Source of the DNA: Chalara sp. BL73
Lineage: Eukaryota > Ascomycota > Leotiomycetes > Helotiales
Reading direction: 5' to 3'
DNA length: 64,000 nucleotides
Assembly: GCA_918026815.1 (NCBI GenBank)
Contig: CAKJVC010000086.1
Location: 231,608 to 295,607 of the forward strand
Shown one piece after another: positions 22,027 to 32,399 of this stretch. The notes under the pieces were generated by a model. It did not search any database, was not told the origin of the DNA, and saw only the letters and a program-made list of their open reading frames with translations. How positions within the stretch are numbered: position 1 is the first letter of the stretch; each line of letters starts with the position of its first letter. The position numbers and the translations under genes are program-made.

Positions 22027-22043
22027 TTCAAATCTCAGCCGTA

Positions 22044-22340
22044 GTTGGACGAGGCTGGTGATTGCGACTGACTCCGAATATGTAGTCAAGGGAGCAACCG
22101 AATGGGTCCGCCGGTGGGGACAGAATGGGTGGATAACTAGTCAGAAGACGGCGGTGAAAAACCAGGACCTGTGGAAAGAATTGCTGAGTAAAGTAGGACA
22201 AAGTCGAGAGGATGGACTGGAAATCTGCTTTTGGCGCATTCCACGCGCCACAAATAAGGCAGCTGACAAAGCCGCGAAAGCAGGGGCGGAGAAAGAGCAG
22301 CTGAAGGATTTTCAGCAAACGATTGGGATTCTAGTATAAA
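22044..22340 (+). pseudogene. RNase H-like host gene, C-terminal fragment
   Basis: Beginning right after the hAT end, the frame reads SWTRLVIATDSEYVVKGATE (22045 on), then WVRRWGQNGWIT, VKNQDLWKELL and FWRIPRATNKAADKAAKAGA, stopping at about 22340. This is the second half of a fungal RNase H1-fold domain: the DSEY aspartate and the final R..N..AD..AK helix are there, but the first strands with the metal-binding D and E are missing. The hAT insertion is the likely cause of the truncation. Confidence 0.7.
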
Positions 22341-22759
22341 TAAGACAGCACCAAGAATGATTGATTGCTTCAGGCCTATGCAAATTTTTGATTTTTGATT
22401 TTACTAGGAACGGAACATATGCTCGCAATGCTAAAGCACTTGATCGTTTATGGAAACGTAACTCTGCAACGTTTTCACATCGATCTGGCAGCCGCCAGCC
22501 TTTCTTCACTGCCGCAGCACAAGTTTGTGATATTTGAAAAGGGTGAGCATTACTCCGGTCATTATATCGGCGTTTCTTCCACACCGCTCTGGCGATCGAC
22601 TTTGAGGTGACGGCGCGCTCTCATTAGTAGTGCTAATTTCGGTAATGTGATTTAAGTGTTGGTTCCGTAGGATACCTATCACGTAGCAAAAGGCGTAGTA
22701 GCTATTGACTACGCTCTTGCTGGTGTGATTCTGGTTCCTTGATTGTTGATTGATTGATT
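22341..22759. other. intergenic between RNase H fragment and LINE 3' end
   Basis: No supported gene. A short frame near 22400-22500 (NGTYARNAKALDRLWKRN) looks protein-like but matches nothing I recognise. It ends at the TTGATTGATTGATTCTAAGC sequence where the LINE tail is joined. Confidence 0.4.
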
Positions 22760-23114
22760 CTAAGCTACTATTATTATTATTATTATTATCTATTTTACGT
22801 CTTGTCGGGGGCGGGCAGCGTAAGCCGCGGGGCCTCCTGAACTCCGAAACCGAAGAAAGGACGCTAGAGGGTGGGCCTCTAGTAGGGTACTGCTTTCAGC
22901 GTAAGCTGAGAGCGCTGGGTGTATGTACAGGTGCTAGCGTTGTGCCCTAACTGCTAGCATAAAGAGCGATAACGTAGAGAATCTAAACTACACAAAGAAA
23001 GTCTAGAAAATACAGGCGCCTCCACTTGTGCGCTGCCCTCCTACTCCCCTTGGCCTCAGCAACAGCGGTTCATTATGGATTATATTGTAAAGGGAAAAGA
23101 TAAAGCACAATAGC

Positions 23115-26100
23115 CTAATTTAGGCTAGGTAAACGTAGCGGAGAGAGTTCCTCGAAGAAAGAGGATTCTTTCCACCACTGAGTTAGCTTGAGAGCTCCTT
23201 CGGGGGTGCCGAGAAGCTCGGAGAGATCCTGAAAAGGGTAGCGTGAGGATAACGGGTTTGTCGATTTACGGCGTGCTATTCGGCAGAAAAAGAAGTGAAT
23301 GGGGGCCTTTGGGCGGCCACAAAGGCAGTTAGGCTCGAAGTCGGAGTGGTTAAATCGTTCATGGTAAGCTGAAAAGTCTCCATGGCCGCTGCGTGCGGCT
23401 ATTAGGTGCCCTAATGCTTTTCGAGGTAGCGAGAGCTCTTTTGGAGGTAGAGCAGCTGTTGAGATAGGGATTGTTTGGTACGAAACAGGTGCATTAGCCA
23501 ACCACCATTCAAGGTGTTTTTGAGGGAGCTTGGTAGCTACATGGCGCTTTAAAGAAGCCCAAGAGTGTGAGAAAGAAACAAGGGGAGTGAGTAGTGCTCC
23601 GCGTCGAGCAAGAGCGTCGGCACGCTCGTTGCCTGGCACTTGGCAGTGCCCTGGTACCCACCGTACCTGAATTGCTTCTTTATCAGGACGCGATAGCCAT
23701 TCTGATTGTAAATCGAGGGCTTTCTGGAAGAGTTCGGCTGAAGAGCCGAGAAAAGGAGTAAGTAGCCGAAGAGCGACTTCTTGGTTGTCAAGGCAGATCC
23801 AAATGTTGCAAGCGCAGTTAGAGGTTGTTCGGGACATAACGTCTTCAAGCCCAGCAACTGCGGCTCGGACTTCAGCATCAAACACTTCGGTACTATTACC
23901 GTAAGCGACTGAAGCTTCGGCGATTTTGCGGCTGTCTTGAATAGCAATATATCCTCCGCCTGCGTTACCTGATTCGAGCTTTGAGCCGTCTGAATAGATT
24001 ACAATATCGTTGTAGGGAATCGATTTTAGAAAATTTCGGAATAAAGCTGCGGCTTCTTTCCGGGTAAGTAGCGGTTTTTCTAGAGTGCAAGCTCCGATTC
24101 GGAGCCTGGCAGCAGCTCTGTTTTCCGGCTCGTGCCAAGGGGGTAGCTTTATCGGATTAAGCTGCTCCGATGAAGGGAAGGATAGCCATCGCCGGGCGTG
24201 CCGCGAGGAAAGTTTAGTGATTTGCCGAGAGTCTCTCAGGCAGGCTTTCGCGCGTGATCTTAAGGGGTGTCGAGGGTCTAAGCGGCGAGTGCGAGCTGCG
24301 TCTGCAAGCGCTAAAGCGTCTAGCAAATGTTCTGGGAGAGGGATTCCGGATTCTCTGTGTAGAATCGGAAGGGGGGTAGTTCGGTAAACTGGTAGAATTG
24401 CTCTAGCGCTTGAAATTAGTGTTTTCTGAAAGATTTTAAGGGTTTCTTGTTGCCTGTTGCTAATGGTTCCAGAAGTGTAGTCTCGTGTAGTTCCTGGCCA
24501 CCAGGTTTGAGCTCCGTAAAATGCTACAGGGAGCACACAAGTGGTTACAGCACGTCGAAGCAGTGCTGGTGGGACTCCTTGGACCGTGTTACTAAGCCGA
24601 GCAAGAGCCTGGCTGACTTTCAGAGCTTTTGAGGCTTGGTTGTAGGCGTGAGCTTTAAAAAGGAGTTTGTGGTCAAAAATGACACCTAGCCATCGGATTT
24701 GAGAGTTTGGGGTGCATTCTGTGACAGTCATTGTGCTTGTAACTACCGAAGGAGAGATTGTTTGGTCGGCGAGCTTTCGAGAAAAGTGAATAAGCTCTGA
24801 TTTGTCTGGGTCGAAAGTAATTCCTTCTTCTTTTCCCCATTCAAGAGCTTGCTCCAGTCGAGCCGAGAGCTTTTCAGCGTTTTCGGTTAGTGAGTGTGAA
24901 ATTTCGAGTTTTGCAGCATCATCCGCGTATCCAAAGTTCTTGCGAGGGTTATCAAGAGAAAAAAGAGGAGCGATGTATAGCATGAACAAAATTGGGGAGA
25001 CTGGAGAGCCTTGAGGGAGCCCGCAGTCGATTTGCATTTCAGGGCCGATTTCTCCATCTAGCCGAATGTGCACTCGGCGACCTGTAGCGAAAGAAATGAT
25101 CCACCGGACTAGTAAGTCGGGCCAGCCTTGCTCTCGGAGTCTACGAACTAGTCGGCCTGGGAGAGTTGCGTCGAAAGCACCTTTAATGTCTAGTGTAAGA
25201 ACTGAGGCAACTTTGCCTTGTAGAAGCGCTGTTTCGACGTCGTGTGTTAAGCATGAAGTTAAATCTGTAGCTGAGCGCAAAGGGAGAGCACCAAATTGTT
25301 GTTTAGTTAACACTTTTGACGTTACTGCAATCCATGACATTCTGCGTGCGATTAGCCGTTCAAGGCCTTTCCCTAGTACGGAAAGTAGTGCAATTGGCCT
25401 ATACGCGCGAGGAGAAGAGCGGTCCGGTTTTTTAGGCTTGCTAAGGATTGCTAAAATTGCTGTGCGGAAGCATTGAGGATGGTATCCGAGCTGAAGGCAT
25501 TGACGATACAGTGTGTTGACTAGCGGGCAAATTATAGGCCAGGCTAGCCGGAGAATTGGCGTGGAAATCTCATCTTTGCCAGGAGCTGTATTGCCGGCTT
25601 TTAGAATTGAGGCTTCAATTTCATGGTCTGTGAGGTCGGGGAAAGAGAGAGAAGTGCAAGGAATTGCCGGAGCAGTAAAAGGGATATCCCCGGCTTCAGC
25701 CGCGTTTTGTAAAAGGTTGCGAGCTAAGACGTCTCTTTTTTCATGAGGCAACACAGCCGGCAAGGCGTTTGGCCGCGTGGGGTCTTGCAGTGGGGGTGTT
25801 CTGAACGAGCCTGTAGATTTGTGTCATTTCGTCATTTTAAACACGTTTTTGCTTGTTGCGGTATTGATCATTTTGCGGTAAAAGTGGTTCTTAGCTCGTC
25901 GGACTGTGTTACGTAGCTTTCTTTTTGCTTCTGTGCAGTCATCTGTAATTCTACGAGCTTGCCGGCACTCTTTAGCGGCTGTAGAGCATTCTTCAGACCA
26001 CCATGGGTTTCCGATAGAGCATACGTATGCGCGTTTAGTTGAATGTGTGTACGCTTTGTGGATCTGGCTTGTAAGTTCTGTAGTGTATATATCGAGTTCG

Positions 26101-26963
26101 GCAGGGTTTTGTGGAGTGCCTAGCTGTCGAACCGGCTTGATGTATTCTGTTAAAGATTTCAGAAAGGTTTCTTCGTTCAATGTAGCTAAACGAAGTGGAG
26201 CGGCTGGCTCTCGGTGGCGAGGGTCCCAGTATACTGTCGAAAGGAGTGTTCGGTGGTCTGAGCTGGTTTCGAGGTCTTCTGAAAGCTCTGTAGTTATTCC
26301 GAGGGAGTTTACTGCAGAGGTAGCAAAAGCTAGGTCTAGAACGTTTCCACGGTTGTGTGTAGCTTCGTCAGTGCAGGAAGATAGTGTAAAGTCGAGTGTG
26401 TCTATCCAGTCAACAAAATTTGACGCGGTAGTGCTTGGGTTGCTGTCGAGCGATGGCTGCCAGCGGTAGTGGTGAAGGTTAAAGTCTCCGGCAATAAAAG
26501 TTAAACGCGGGAAGAAGGTATGTGGAAGTGAGGTCAAGGAACAGACCGCTTGTCCTGGCCTAATGGAATTAAGAGGTGCGTTGTAAGTATTTGCAATAAG
26601 GAAAGATTGGTTGTAAGGTGTTAAGAGGGAAAGAAACAGAAGGTCGGGAGTTCCGGGGTCGTCAGGTTGTAAAGGCCGGAGTTGTGTAGCTTTTAGCCCT
26701 ACTCCTTTCCGCAAGTATGTGAGAACTCTGGGGATAGTAGTTTCGGACCAGTTGTCTGTCGGGGTAAAAGCCTCGTAAAGAGGGTGACGTTTTGTAATTT
26801 GTCGGGCTAAGTCTTTTTTGTAGATATATGGTTCTTGTATTAGAATGATATCGATTTGGCTTGAGTGAGCTAAGTTTAATGCAATTTCGTGAATCGAAGA
26901 GCTTTTGTTTACGTTGATTTGCATTATTGTCAGAGGGGGGCGAGGGCGGCGTTTACCTGGCAT
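23115..26963 (-). pseudogene. LINE ORF2: endonuclease, reverse transcriptase, RNase H, with one premature TGA
   Basis: 1,283 codons in one frame, broken only by TGA at 25826-25824, where Trp (TGG) is expected (..VFKMTK-stop-HKSTGSF). The endonuclease (26963-26100) has MQINVNKSS, IQEPYIY, GDFNLHHYRW and SSDHRTL. The RT has YRPIALLSVLGK, TLDIKGAFDA, GLPQGSPVSP and the catalytic FGYADDAA. RNase H has IYSDGSKLESG, D/E of AEVRAAVAGLED, and RWVPGHCQVPGNERADALAR. A C-terminal CLCGRP..HFFFCR cysteine/histidine knuckle ends the protein. It would nick DNA and copy the element RNA by target-primed reverse transcription. The start ATG overlaps the ORF1 stop by 11 bases. A single-base reversion state elsewhere in the genome would be the active master. 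Confidence 0.92.
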
Positions 26964-28605
26964 TAAAGGTTTCTATAGCTAGTTGGCTGCTTGGGCTCGC
27001 TGTACGCTCAGGCTCTGTAGCGTCGAGATCCATAGCGGTGGTTCCGGAGCTTCTTTTCCTTGTGGAGTATGGAGCTGTAGTGGTATGCAAGGCGCTGTAG
27101 TTGCGGCGGGATCGAGTGACGGTGGGGGCTTGGCTAGGGACAGGAGTGCTCGTGGCCTGGAAATCCCGTAGTGCCTGTAAAGCGCTGGAGGCTGCTGTTG
27201 AAGTAGGTGCTAAAGTAGCCGAGCTGGGAGCAAAAGGGTCGTTTTCTTGAGGTAGAGTAGCTTCTAAATGGCTAGGGGGCTGGCTGCACGGGATAACGGT
27301 AGGCTGGTTAAGCTTGCAGTTTGCGGCTTTTATTTGTAGCCTGGCTGCTGAGCCGGCTTGCCGGGTCCGAGCTATTTCAGCCTTCGGGAGAGGAGAGGAG
27401 CCTGGCTTAGGTCGAAGAGGGCACCCTAAAGCATCGGCTGCGTGAGGGCCGTGGCAGTGTATGCACCGAGGAGGGCAGAAGTGCGTATGTGGAAGGCAGG
27501 CTGTATGAGAGTCCTCTGTGTGCTTTATCGATCCACATAAGCGGCATCGGAGGGGGCGAGCGCAAATACGTTGATTGTGCCAAAGGAAGCACTTACTACA
27601 CTGAACGACGTTTACTTTCTTTGGGAGAGGTCTGGCTAGTGCCCTGCATCCAAAAAGGATTAGGGATTTAGGGATAGCGACGGCCGAGTTTACTCTGACT
27701 ATCCAGGAAGTGGAGTAAGCGTAGTCGGCTGTTTGGCTTTCTTTAGTTTGGCCAACATACGCTGGGGAAAGGCCGAGGGAGCTTGTAAGAGCTTGTGACA
27801 AAGCTTCGGCTGTTACAGGTATGTTCGTGATAGTTGTGCCATTCAGGCCAGAGTATGCTTTGGGGACGGAAGTAAGCTTGTAGCTTTGAAGGTTTTGAGC
27901 TTCTTCAACAAGACAGTCACCGGCGGAGAGGAAAATAGCTTGGATTTCGTGGATTCTAGTGGCTAGCGAAGCACGTGAAGAAGGGGAAGTTGAAGAAAGA
28001 GCAAAGCCAGAGTTCACTGATTGTACTTCTCGTATTTCGTTTTGGAAGCCAGCTTTCTTTAAAATATCATGTATTGCGTGGCTTGAGAGTTGTCGGTAAG
28101 GGTGAGAGTTCTGTAAACGAACAAAAAGTCGGCTGTCAGGGAGCTCGTGTTTCAAAGCGGGTTTTGTGAGTTTTTGAGGGGTTTTTGAGGTCGCCACATT
28201 TTTGGCTATAGTTGCGTAAGTTGGTTTTGTGCTAGTAGATGGTATTTTTGTCACGATTTCTGCGTTATTCGGTAGGGTTGTTATCGTGTTCTCGGTGTTT
28301 GAAGAGTATAGCGTGGAGGGAGGCTTTAAGCCGCATATGTGGCTGCGGAAATGAGCTTGCGCCACATGAAAGATGTCTTCGCAAAACCGTGAGAAAGCTT
28401 TTTCAAGAGGTGCCGGGAGTTTCTTTTGTTTAACGGCCTTTAGTTCTTGATCGAGAGATTGAGTGATGCCTTGGAAAAGGCTTTGGGCTTCAGCCGTGCG
28501 GTGTTCTGCCTCCTTTGTGGCAGAAGTGAGAGCGTGTTGGAAAGAAAGAGGCCCCTTTTTGGGGCCGACTGGCTCCACGCCGGGGGCTCCGGGGCCTCCC
28601 GCCAT
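26953..28605 (-). CDS. LINE ORF1, RNA-binding protein with zinc knuckles
   Basis: 550 codons. The N terminus is Gly/Pro-rich and then helical. Residues 170-300 have the degenerate RRM-like fold seen in fungal LINE ORF1 (LFVRLQNSHPYRQLSSHAI.., SWIVRVN). Three Cys/His clusters follow: CSKCFLWHNQRIC, CRLCGSIKHTEDSHTAC and CIHCHGPHAADALGC. The tail is Pro/Ser-rich. It coats the element RNA. Its TAA lies 3' of the ORF2 ATG (26963), a stop-start overlap that would suit coupled reinitiation. Confidence 0.88.
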   Translation of the reverse strand: MAGGPGAPGVEPVGPKKGPLSFQHALTSATKEAEHRTAEAQSLFQGITQSLDQELKAVKQKKLPAPLEKAFSRFCEDIFHVAQAHFRSHICGLKPPSTLYSSNTENTITTLPNNAEIVTKIPSTSTKPTYATIAKNVATSKTPQKLTKPALKHELPDSRLFVRLQNSHPYRQLSSHAIHDILKKAGFQNEIREVQSVNSGFALSSTSPSSRASLATRIHEIQAIFLSAGDCLVEEAQNLQSYKLTSVPKAYSGLNGTTITNIPVTAEALSQALTSSLGLSPAYVGQTKESQTADYAYSTSWIVRVNSAVAIPKSLILFGCRALARPLPKKVNVVQCSKCFLWHNQRICARPLRCRLCGSIKHTEDSHTACLPHTHFCPPRCIHCHGPHAADALGCPLRPKPGSSPLPKAEIARTRQAGSAARLQIKAANCKLNQPTVIPCSQPPSHLEATLPQENDPFAPSSATLAPTSTAASSALQALRDFQATSTPVPSQAPTVTRSRRNYSALHTTTAPYSTRKRSSGTTAMDLDATEPERTASPSSQLAIETFNAR

Positions 28606-28690
28606 GTCGGGGGACCGTAGTAAAATATAAGAGTGAATAGGGGTGGCTGGAGCGGAGAGAATGTTGATGTTGTGTTCTGTGCCTGTTGTG

Positions 28691-28774
28691 TGTTCTAAGC
28701 TATGATGATGATGATGTGTGTTCTAAGCTATGATGATGATGATGTGTGTTCTAAGCTATGATGATGATGATGAT
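28691..28774. repeat. 28 bp tandem repeat x3 at the LINE 5' junction
   Basis: Three units TGTTCTAAGC + TATGATGATGATGATGTG lie head to tail. Each contains the TTCTAAGCTA found at LINE tails elsewhere (22766, 29440), so they look like repeated LINE 3' ends. Confidence 0.85.
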
Positions 28775-29110
28775 TCCTATTTAACGCCTTGGCGTAGAAT
28801 GTCCTAAGTCAAACTACTTGGCCTCCAAAATTGAAGATAGGGCGCTAAGGGCCTAATGCCCCTAGATTGAGGTTCTAGTTACAAGTATGGACCTTTGTAC
28901 TTTGCCAGAGTACGTCCAAGAAGATCGATGCTAGCGTTGTTCCCTAACTGCTAAGCATAAGTAAGTTCGAGAGCGTGTGCATTCGCTGTGCTAAGCACAA
29001 ACTAAGGGAAAACCCCGCAGGGAAAACCTCAGAAACACGGTCTTTGTTCCAGGCGCCATCCTCTTTGCGCTGCCCTCCTAGACTCCGTGGCTCTCCGCAA
29101 CAGTCTGTAT
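28760..29110 (-). mobile_element. LINE 3' end fragment upstream of the full LINE
   Basis: It shares blocks with the 3' region of the complete LINE (22800-23070): GCTAGCGTTG..CCCTAACTGC, CAGGCGCC and GCGCTGCCCTCCTA..CCGCAACAG-like ends, in the same orientation and order. It is therefore a 5'-truncated, older copy of the same family whose tail became the insertion site of the complete element. Confidence 0.65.
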
Positions 29111-29601
29111 AACCCAAGTGACATCTTTCGTGTCTCGACTCTAGAGGGCTTTTTCGAGTAGTCGAATAGTCGCAAGCAATCGAGCATTCGAAAAAGGGTT
29201 TTGTAATTGTCGTTGTGATAGTGAGGTCCTCTATTCCGTGATGTGTATCGTGTGTGAAAAATTTTTCCAACCCCTCAAAAAGGGTCAAATCCTCCAAAAC
29301 CCACGCAAAACAGCACACAGCTCTACCACCGACTCAATCTCAGCTCTGCAGACAATTCTGTACAGTGCGCAAGTATACAGAATTGCTGGAGGTTCGTAGA
29401 GGGCACCACATACAGGTGTTGAGCCATCGCCCTCCTCCGTGTTCTAAGCTACGTGTCGCGAAGAGGTTGCAGGTCCCGAGAGGACCCACAACTATTCACG
29501 TGACTAGTTACATGGGTTCCAACACTGGCAACTCTTTAAAAGCTTGAAAACCTGATAGCTTTAAAAGCCTGTAGAACCCGTAGAACCCGTAAACCTTCCT
29601 A
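29111..29601. other. intergenic, repeat debris
   Basis: No gene. A TTCTAAGCTA motif at about 29442 marks another possible LINE tail. Short AGAACCCGTA repeats lie near 29570-29590. Confidence 0.4.
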
Positions 29602-29861
29602 TGAGTTCTGCCGGCTACTAGGCACGAAGCTCAAGCTTTCGACAGCATACCACCCTCAGACAGACGGCCAGACTGAAAACGCTAACCAGTGGATCGACCA
29701 GCGCCTTCGCCCTTTTGCCAATGCTTTTCAAGACAACTGGTCTACTTTGATTCATGCGGTAGACTACGCGGCAGCCACTTTGCCACATCATTCAACAGGA
29801 CTGTCTTCTTTCATGGTCGAACTAGGGTATCAGCCTCGAATGGATATAGACTGGGTCCGCC
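29602..29861 (+). pseudogene. gypsy integrase fragment
   Basis: In frame it reads FCRLLGTKLKLSTAYHPQTD, GQTENANQWIDQRL and on to RMDIDWVR, almost the same as residues of the integrase at 11586-12866. It is 260 bp of that core, including the catalytic E. Both ends are abrupt; the right end joins LINE sequence directly. Confidence 0.92.
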
Positions 29862-30771
29862 TTAGTGTCGGTCTACGTTGAACCGCAGGATGCAGAGGCA
29901 TTGAGGGTTGCGATATGCGAGTTACACCAGGTAATAAGAGAAACACGCAGCAAGATTGGCACCCGAGTGGATGTTGTACTTGCCGGGGATTTCAACCGGC
30001 ACGATCAATTATGGGGAGGAGAGGACGTCTCACGGGAAAGGCAAGGAGAGGCGGACCCGATCATCGACCTTATGAGTGAGCATGCCCTACACAGCTTGCT
30101 CCCGAGGGGAACGAAGACGTGGCAGCGGGGGAATCATGAGTCAACAATTGATCTGGTACTGGCTTCCGAGGAATTGGCAACATCAGTGGTGAAGTGTACA
30201 GTCCACACGACCGAGCATGGATCCGACCACAGAGCAATTCAGACGACGTTCGACGTCGCGACTCTGGAACGAGCTGTGGAAACAAGGCTGCTTTTCAAAA
30301 ATGCCCGGTGGACCGACATAAAAGGCAGGATTACTACCAATCTTCGCTTCGTTCCATTTGGTGGCAGTGTACAGCAACAGGCAGATGGGTTGATGACAGC
30401 GGTGCTGGAGGCAGTCTATGCACTCACCCCAAGGGCTAAACCTTCACCATACGCGAAGAGATGGTGGACAACAGACCTCACACAGCTGCGGCGAGTCTAT
30501 ACGTACTGGAGGAACCAGGCTAGAACTCAACGGCGGATGGGTCGCATGTTTCCTGAACTAGAACAGCAAGCAAATGAAGCTGCTAAGGAATACCATGATG
30601 CTGTCCGGAGACAGAAAAAGGCGCACTGGGAGGACTTCCTCGCAGATGACACAAACATCTGGCAAGCGGCAAAATACCTAGATCCTAGTGGCAGTTCAGC
30701 ATTTGACAAGATACCGCCGCTAACGAGAAGAGACGGATCCACCACGAAAAACAAAACTGAACAAGTCTTTT
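29862..30771 (+). pseudogene. LINE endonuclease fragment (second LINE family)
   Basis: Open from the junction to about 30842. It has GDFNRHDQLWGG, STIDLVLAS and the catalytic SDHRAI, then the linker toward RT (KRWWTTDLTQLRR, AKKEYH-type helix, WQAAKYLDP). The N-terminal third of the endonuclease and the whole RT are missing. From about 30771 the frame no longer looks like LINE. The sequence differs strongly from the ORF2 at 23115-26963, so it is another family. Confidence 0.85.
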
Positions 30772-31734
30772 TGGCTGGGACATCTGTAGCATTTTCCTTG
30801 TTCTCGTTCGTTATAGCTCGTCGATTGGTAGCTCGGCTCTAGAATATTTGTTAGTGTTTATAACATTGAAACTTGGCGATTGATAAACTTACTCCCGCTC
30901 CAGCCATGATATTGGTACAGAGTATTAGTAGCGGTGTTGTGCTAGAAAGCTGGTTTATGAGCGGCATCGGTAAAAAGAGATATTGTGAGGTATCAGACGT
31001 GATCCAGTAGGTCATTTCGGTGGTAAGTGCGAAAGGTGAAGGAGCGAGAGCAAATATTTATAGGCTAAGAGTAGGCAGCAATCTAGCCGATGTTCCAACG
31101 CGACATACATATTAAACCATTTCGTACGACAAAATCCGTGTGACCGCCTATGTTGCGGTTTGGACGTTGTAAAAGAATAGCACCTATCCAGCATGACGAA
31201 GCCAAGCCACATGCTTGCAATACCGTATAGATAATAACCCTATGAGTCATAAACAGTTATAGTGTGGTCGGTGAGATGGGTGAGGCATATATGACGTCGG
31301 CCACGAAGATACGAGATAACAAAAACCCGAACTAGGCAAGGGAAAGGCGAAGGTAATGAGCTTTGAGGACATCGAGGTGGCACGAGCAACGCGTGCTGCG
31401 AAAGAGGTCATAAAAGTCAAGGGAAAACGTGGTCGGACACAACGGATTATTACCTGTAAAAAAAGGTTAACTTACCCTTACTTGTCTTTGGAAATTTCTC
31501 TGATTGCGCTATCCACCTTCTCCGGGGTGGAAGGTATCCTCCTTCTTCTTGTTATTATCCTTGCAGCCTATATTAGATCGACGCGGTATCGAAGTTTCGA
31601 AGGGGAATCGAATACTCACAATTATGAAACCCCTGCCTTCGAACTATTGTAAGTGTTGATCTTATAATCATTTCTTTAATGAAATTGCAAGCTTCAGCAT
31701 TCGTCATTGTGTTTAGCATAGATCGTTTAGCAAA
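30772..31734. other. intergenic
   Basis: No supported gene. An ORF at 31356-31652 begins with a lysine/arginine-rich stretch and has a hydrophobic middle, but nothing identifies it. No repeats were noticed. Confidence 0.4.
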
Positions 31735-32208
31735 TTTGCGTTCTTTATCTTTTCGATCAAAACCCTGATATACCACTATTTTGGTTTGGATGGGACTCGG
31801 ATACCACAATTGTGGTATACTAGGTAGAGATCAAAAAAAGAGTGGTATATCAGGAACAGAGGTACAACCCCTATAGCAAGCCTGTAATATAGAAAGAAGT
31901 ACTAAATTCAAAACCGACTTATATTAATTGATTTATAACTATAACAGGTGGGTTATGTGACCGATTCCCTTATTCACTCCCCCATTCACTCCTCTATTCA
32001 CTCAGGACCTAACATACCAACAATAAGGTATCAGCATGCAAAATGATGGTATTTCAGTCTACCACCCGTTTTACAGTAGCAGGACTGAAATACCATCATT
32101 TTGCATGCTGATACCTCGGATACCACTGTTTTGGTGCCAAGGTAAAATAGTGAAAGGTGGTATATCAGGGTTTTGATTGAAAAACGATGGTATTTGAGTC
32201 TTTTGCCG
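31735..32208. mobile_element. degenerate MULE-type MITE with internal hairpin
   Basis: The right end reads ..TTTGAGTCTTTTGCCG (to 32208), like MULE ends. TCAAAACCCTGATATACCAC near 31757 and its reverse complement near 32157-32176 are inverted arms. Within lies an exact-looking 32 bp palindrome (32027-32058 with 32084-32115). The outer left end is decayed and no clean 9 bp duplication was found. Confidence 0.65.
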
Positions 32209-32399
32209 TTATTATATTGTGTGCTACAGTAAATAGTAAACAGACGCTCGCTGCTGAAATGCCTTGTCCGAATTTCAGATGCGTCATCACGGCCCTTCAA
32301 GACAGAATGGGATATGCGAGGATATCTGAGCACAACCAATTAGGCCTGCAAGCTAATACATTCAGGTGGTGGCCTGTGCGTCATGGGACATTCACATGA

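Larger units (their letters stand above)
10063..22043 (+). mobile_element. hAT DNA transposon with nested insertions
   Basis: The left end reads TAGGGCTGAGATATGAA (10063-10079); the reverse complement of the right end (22027-22043) reads TACGGCTGAGATTTGAA, 15 of 17 identical. Both subterminal regions carry several GAATC/CGAACCTGAATC motifs in mirrored order. Between them lies a hAT transposase gene. Removing the gypsy element (10663-17309) and the MITE (19239-20334) leaves about 4.2 kb, a normal autonomous hAT size. The expected 8 bp target duplication is not intact: AGCAGACG on the left against GTTGGACG on the right, only four positions alike, so the exact ends are uncertain by a few bases. 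The transposase is broken, so this copy is dead. Confidence 0.7.
22760..28690 (-). mobile_element. near-complete Tad1-like LINE
   Basis: Two overlapping ORFs on the minus strand, ORF1 with zinc knuckles and ORF2 with endonuclease, reverse transcriptase and RNase H, define a Tad1-type non-LTR element. The 3' end (left) is a TAA-repeat tail at about 22766-22792 followed by TAGCTTAGAA. The 5' end (right) lies near 28690, where it abuts 28 bp tandem repeats containing the same TTCTAAGCTA. One nonsense codon in ORF2 is the only coding defect seen. Confidence 0.85.

Noticed and set aside
22760..29110. LTR-like direct repeats flanking the LINE
   Set aside because: The shared blocks are the 3' end of two LINE copies of one family, not LTRs; the coding order is non-LTR.
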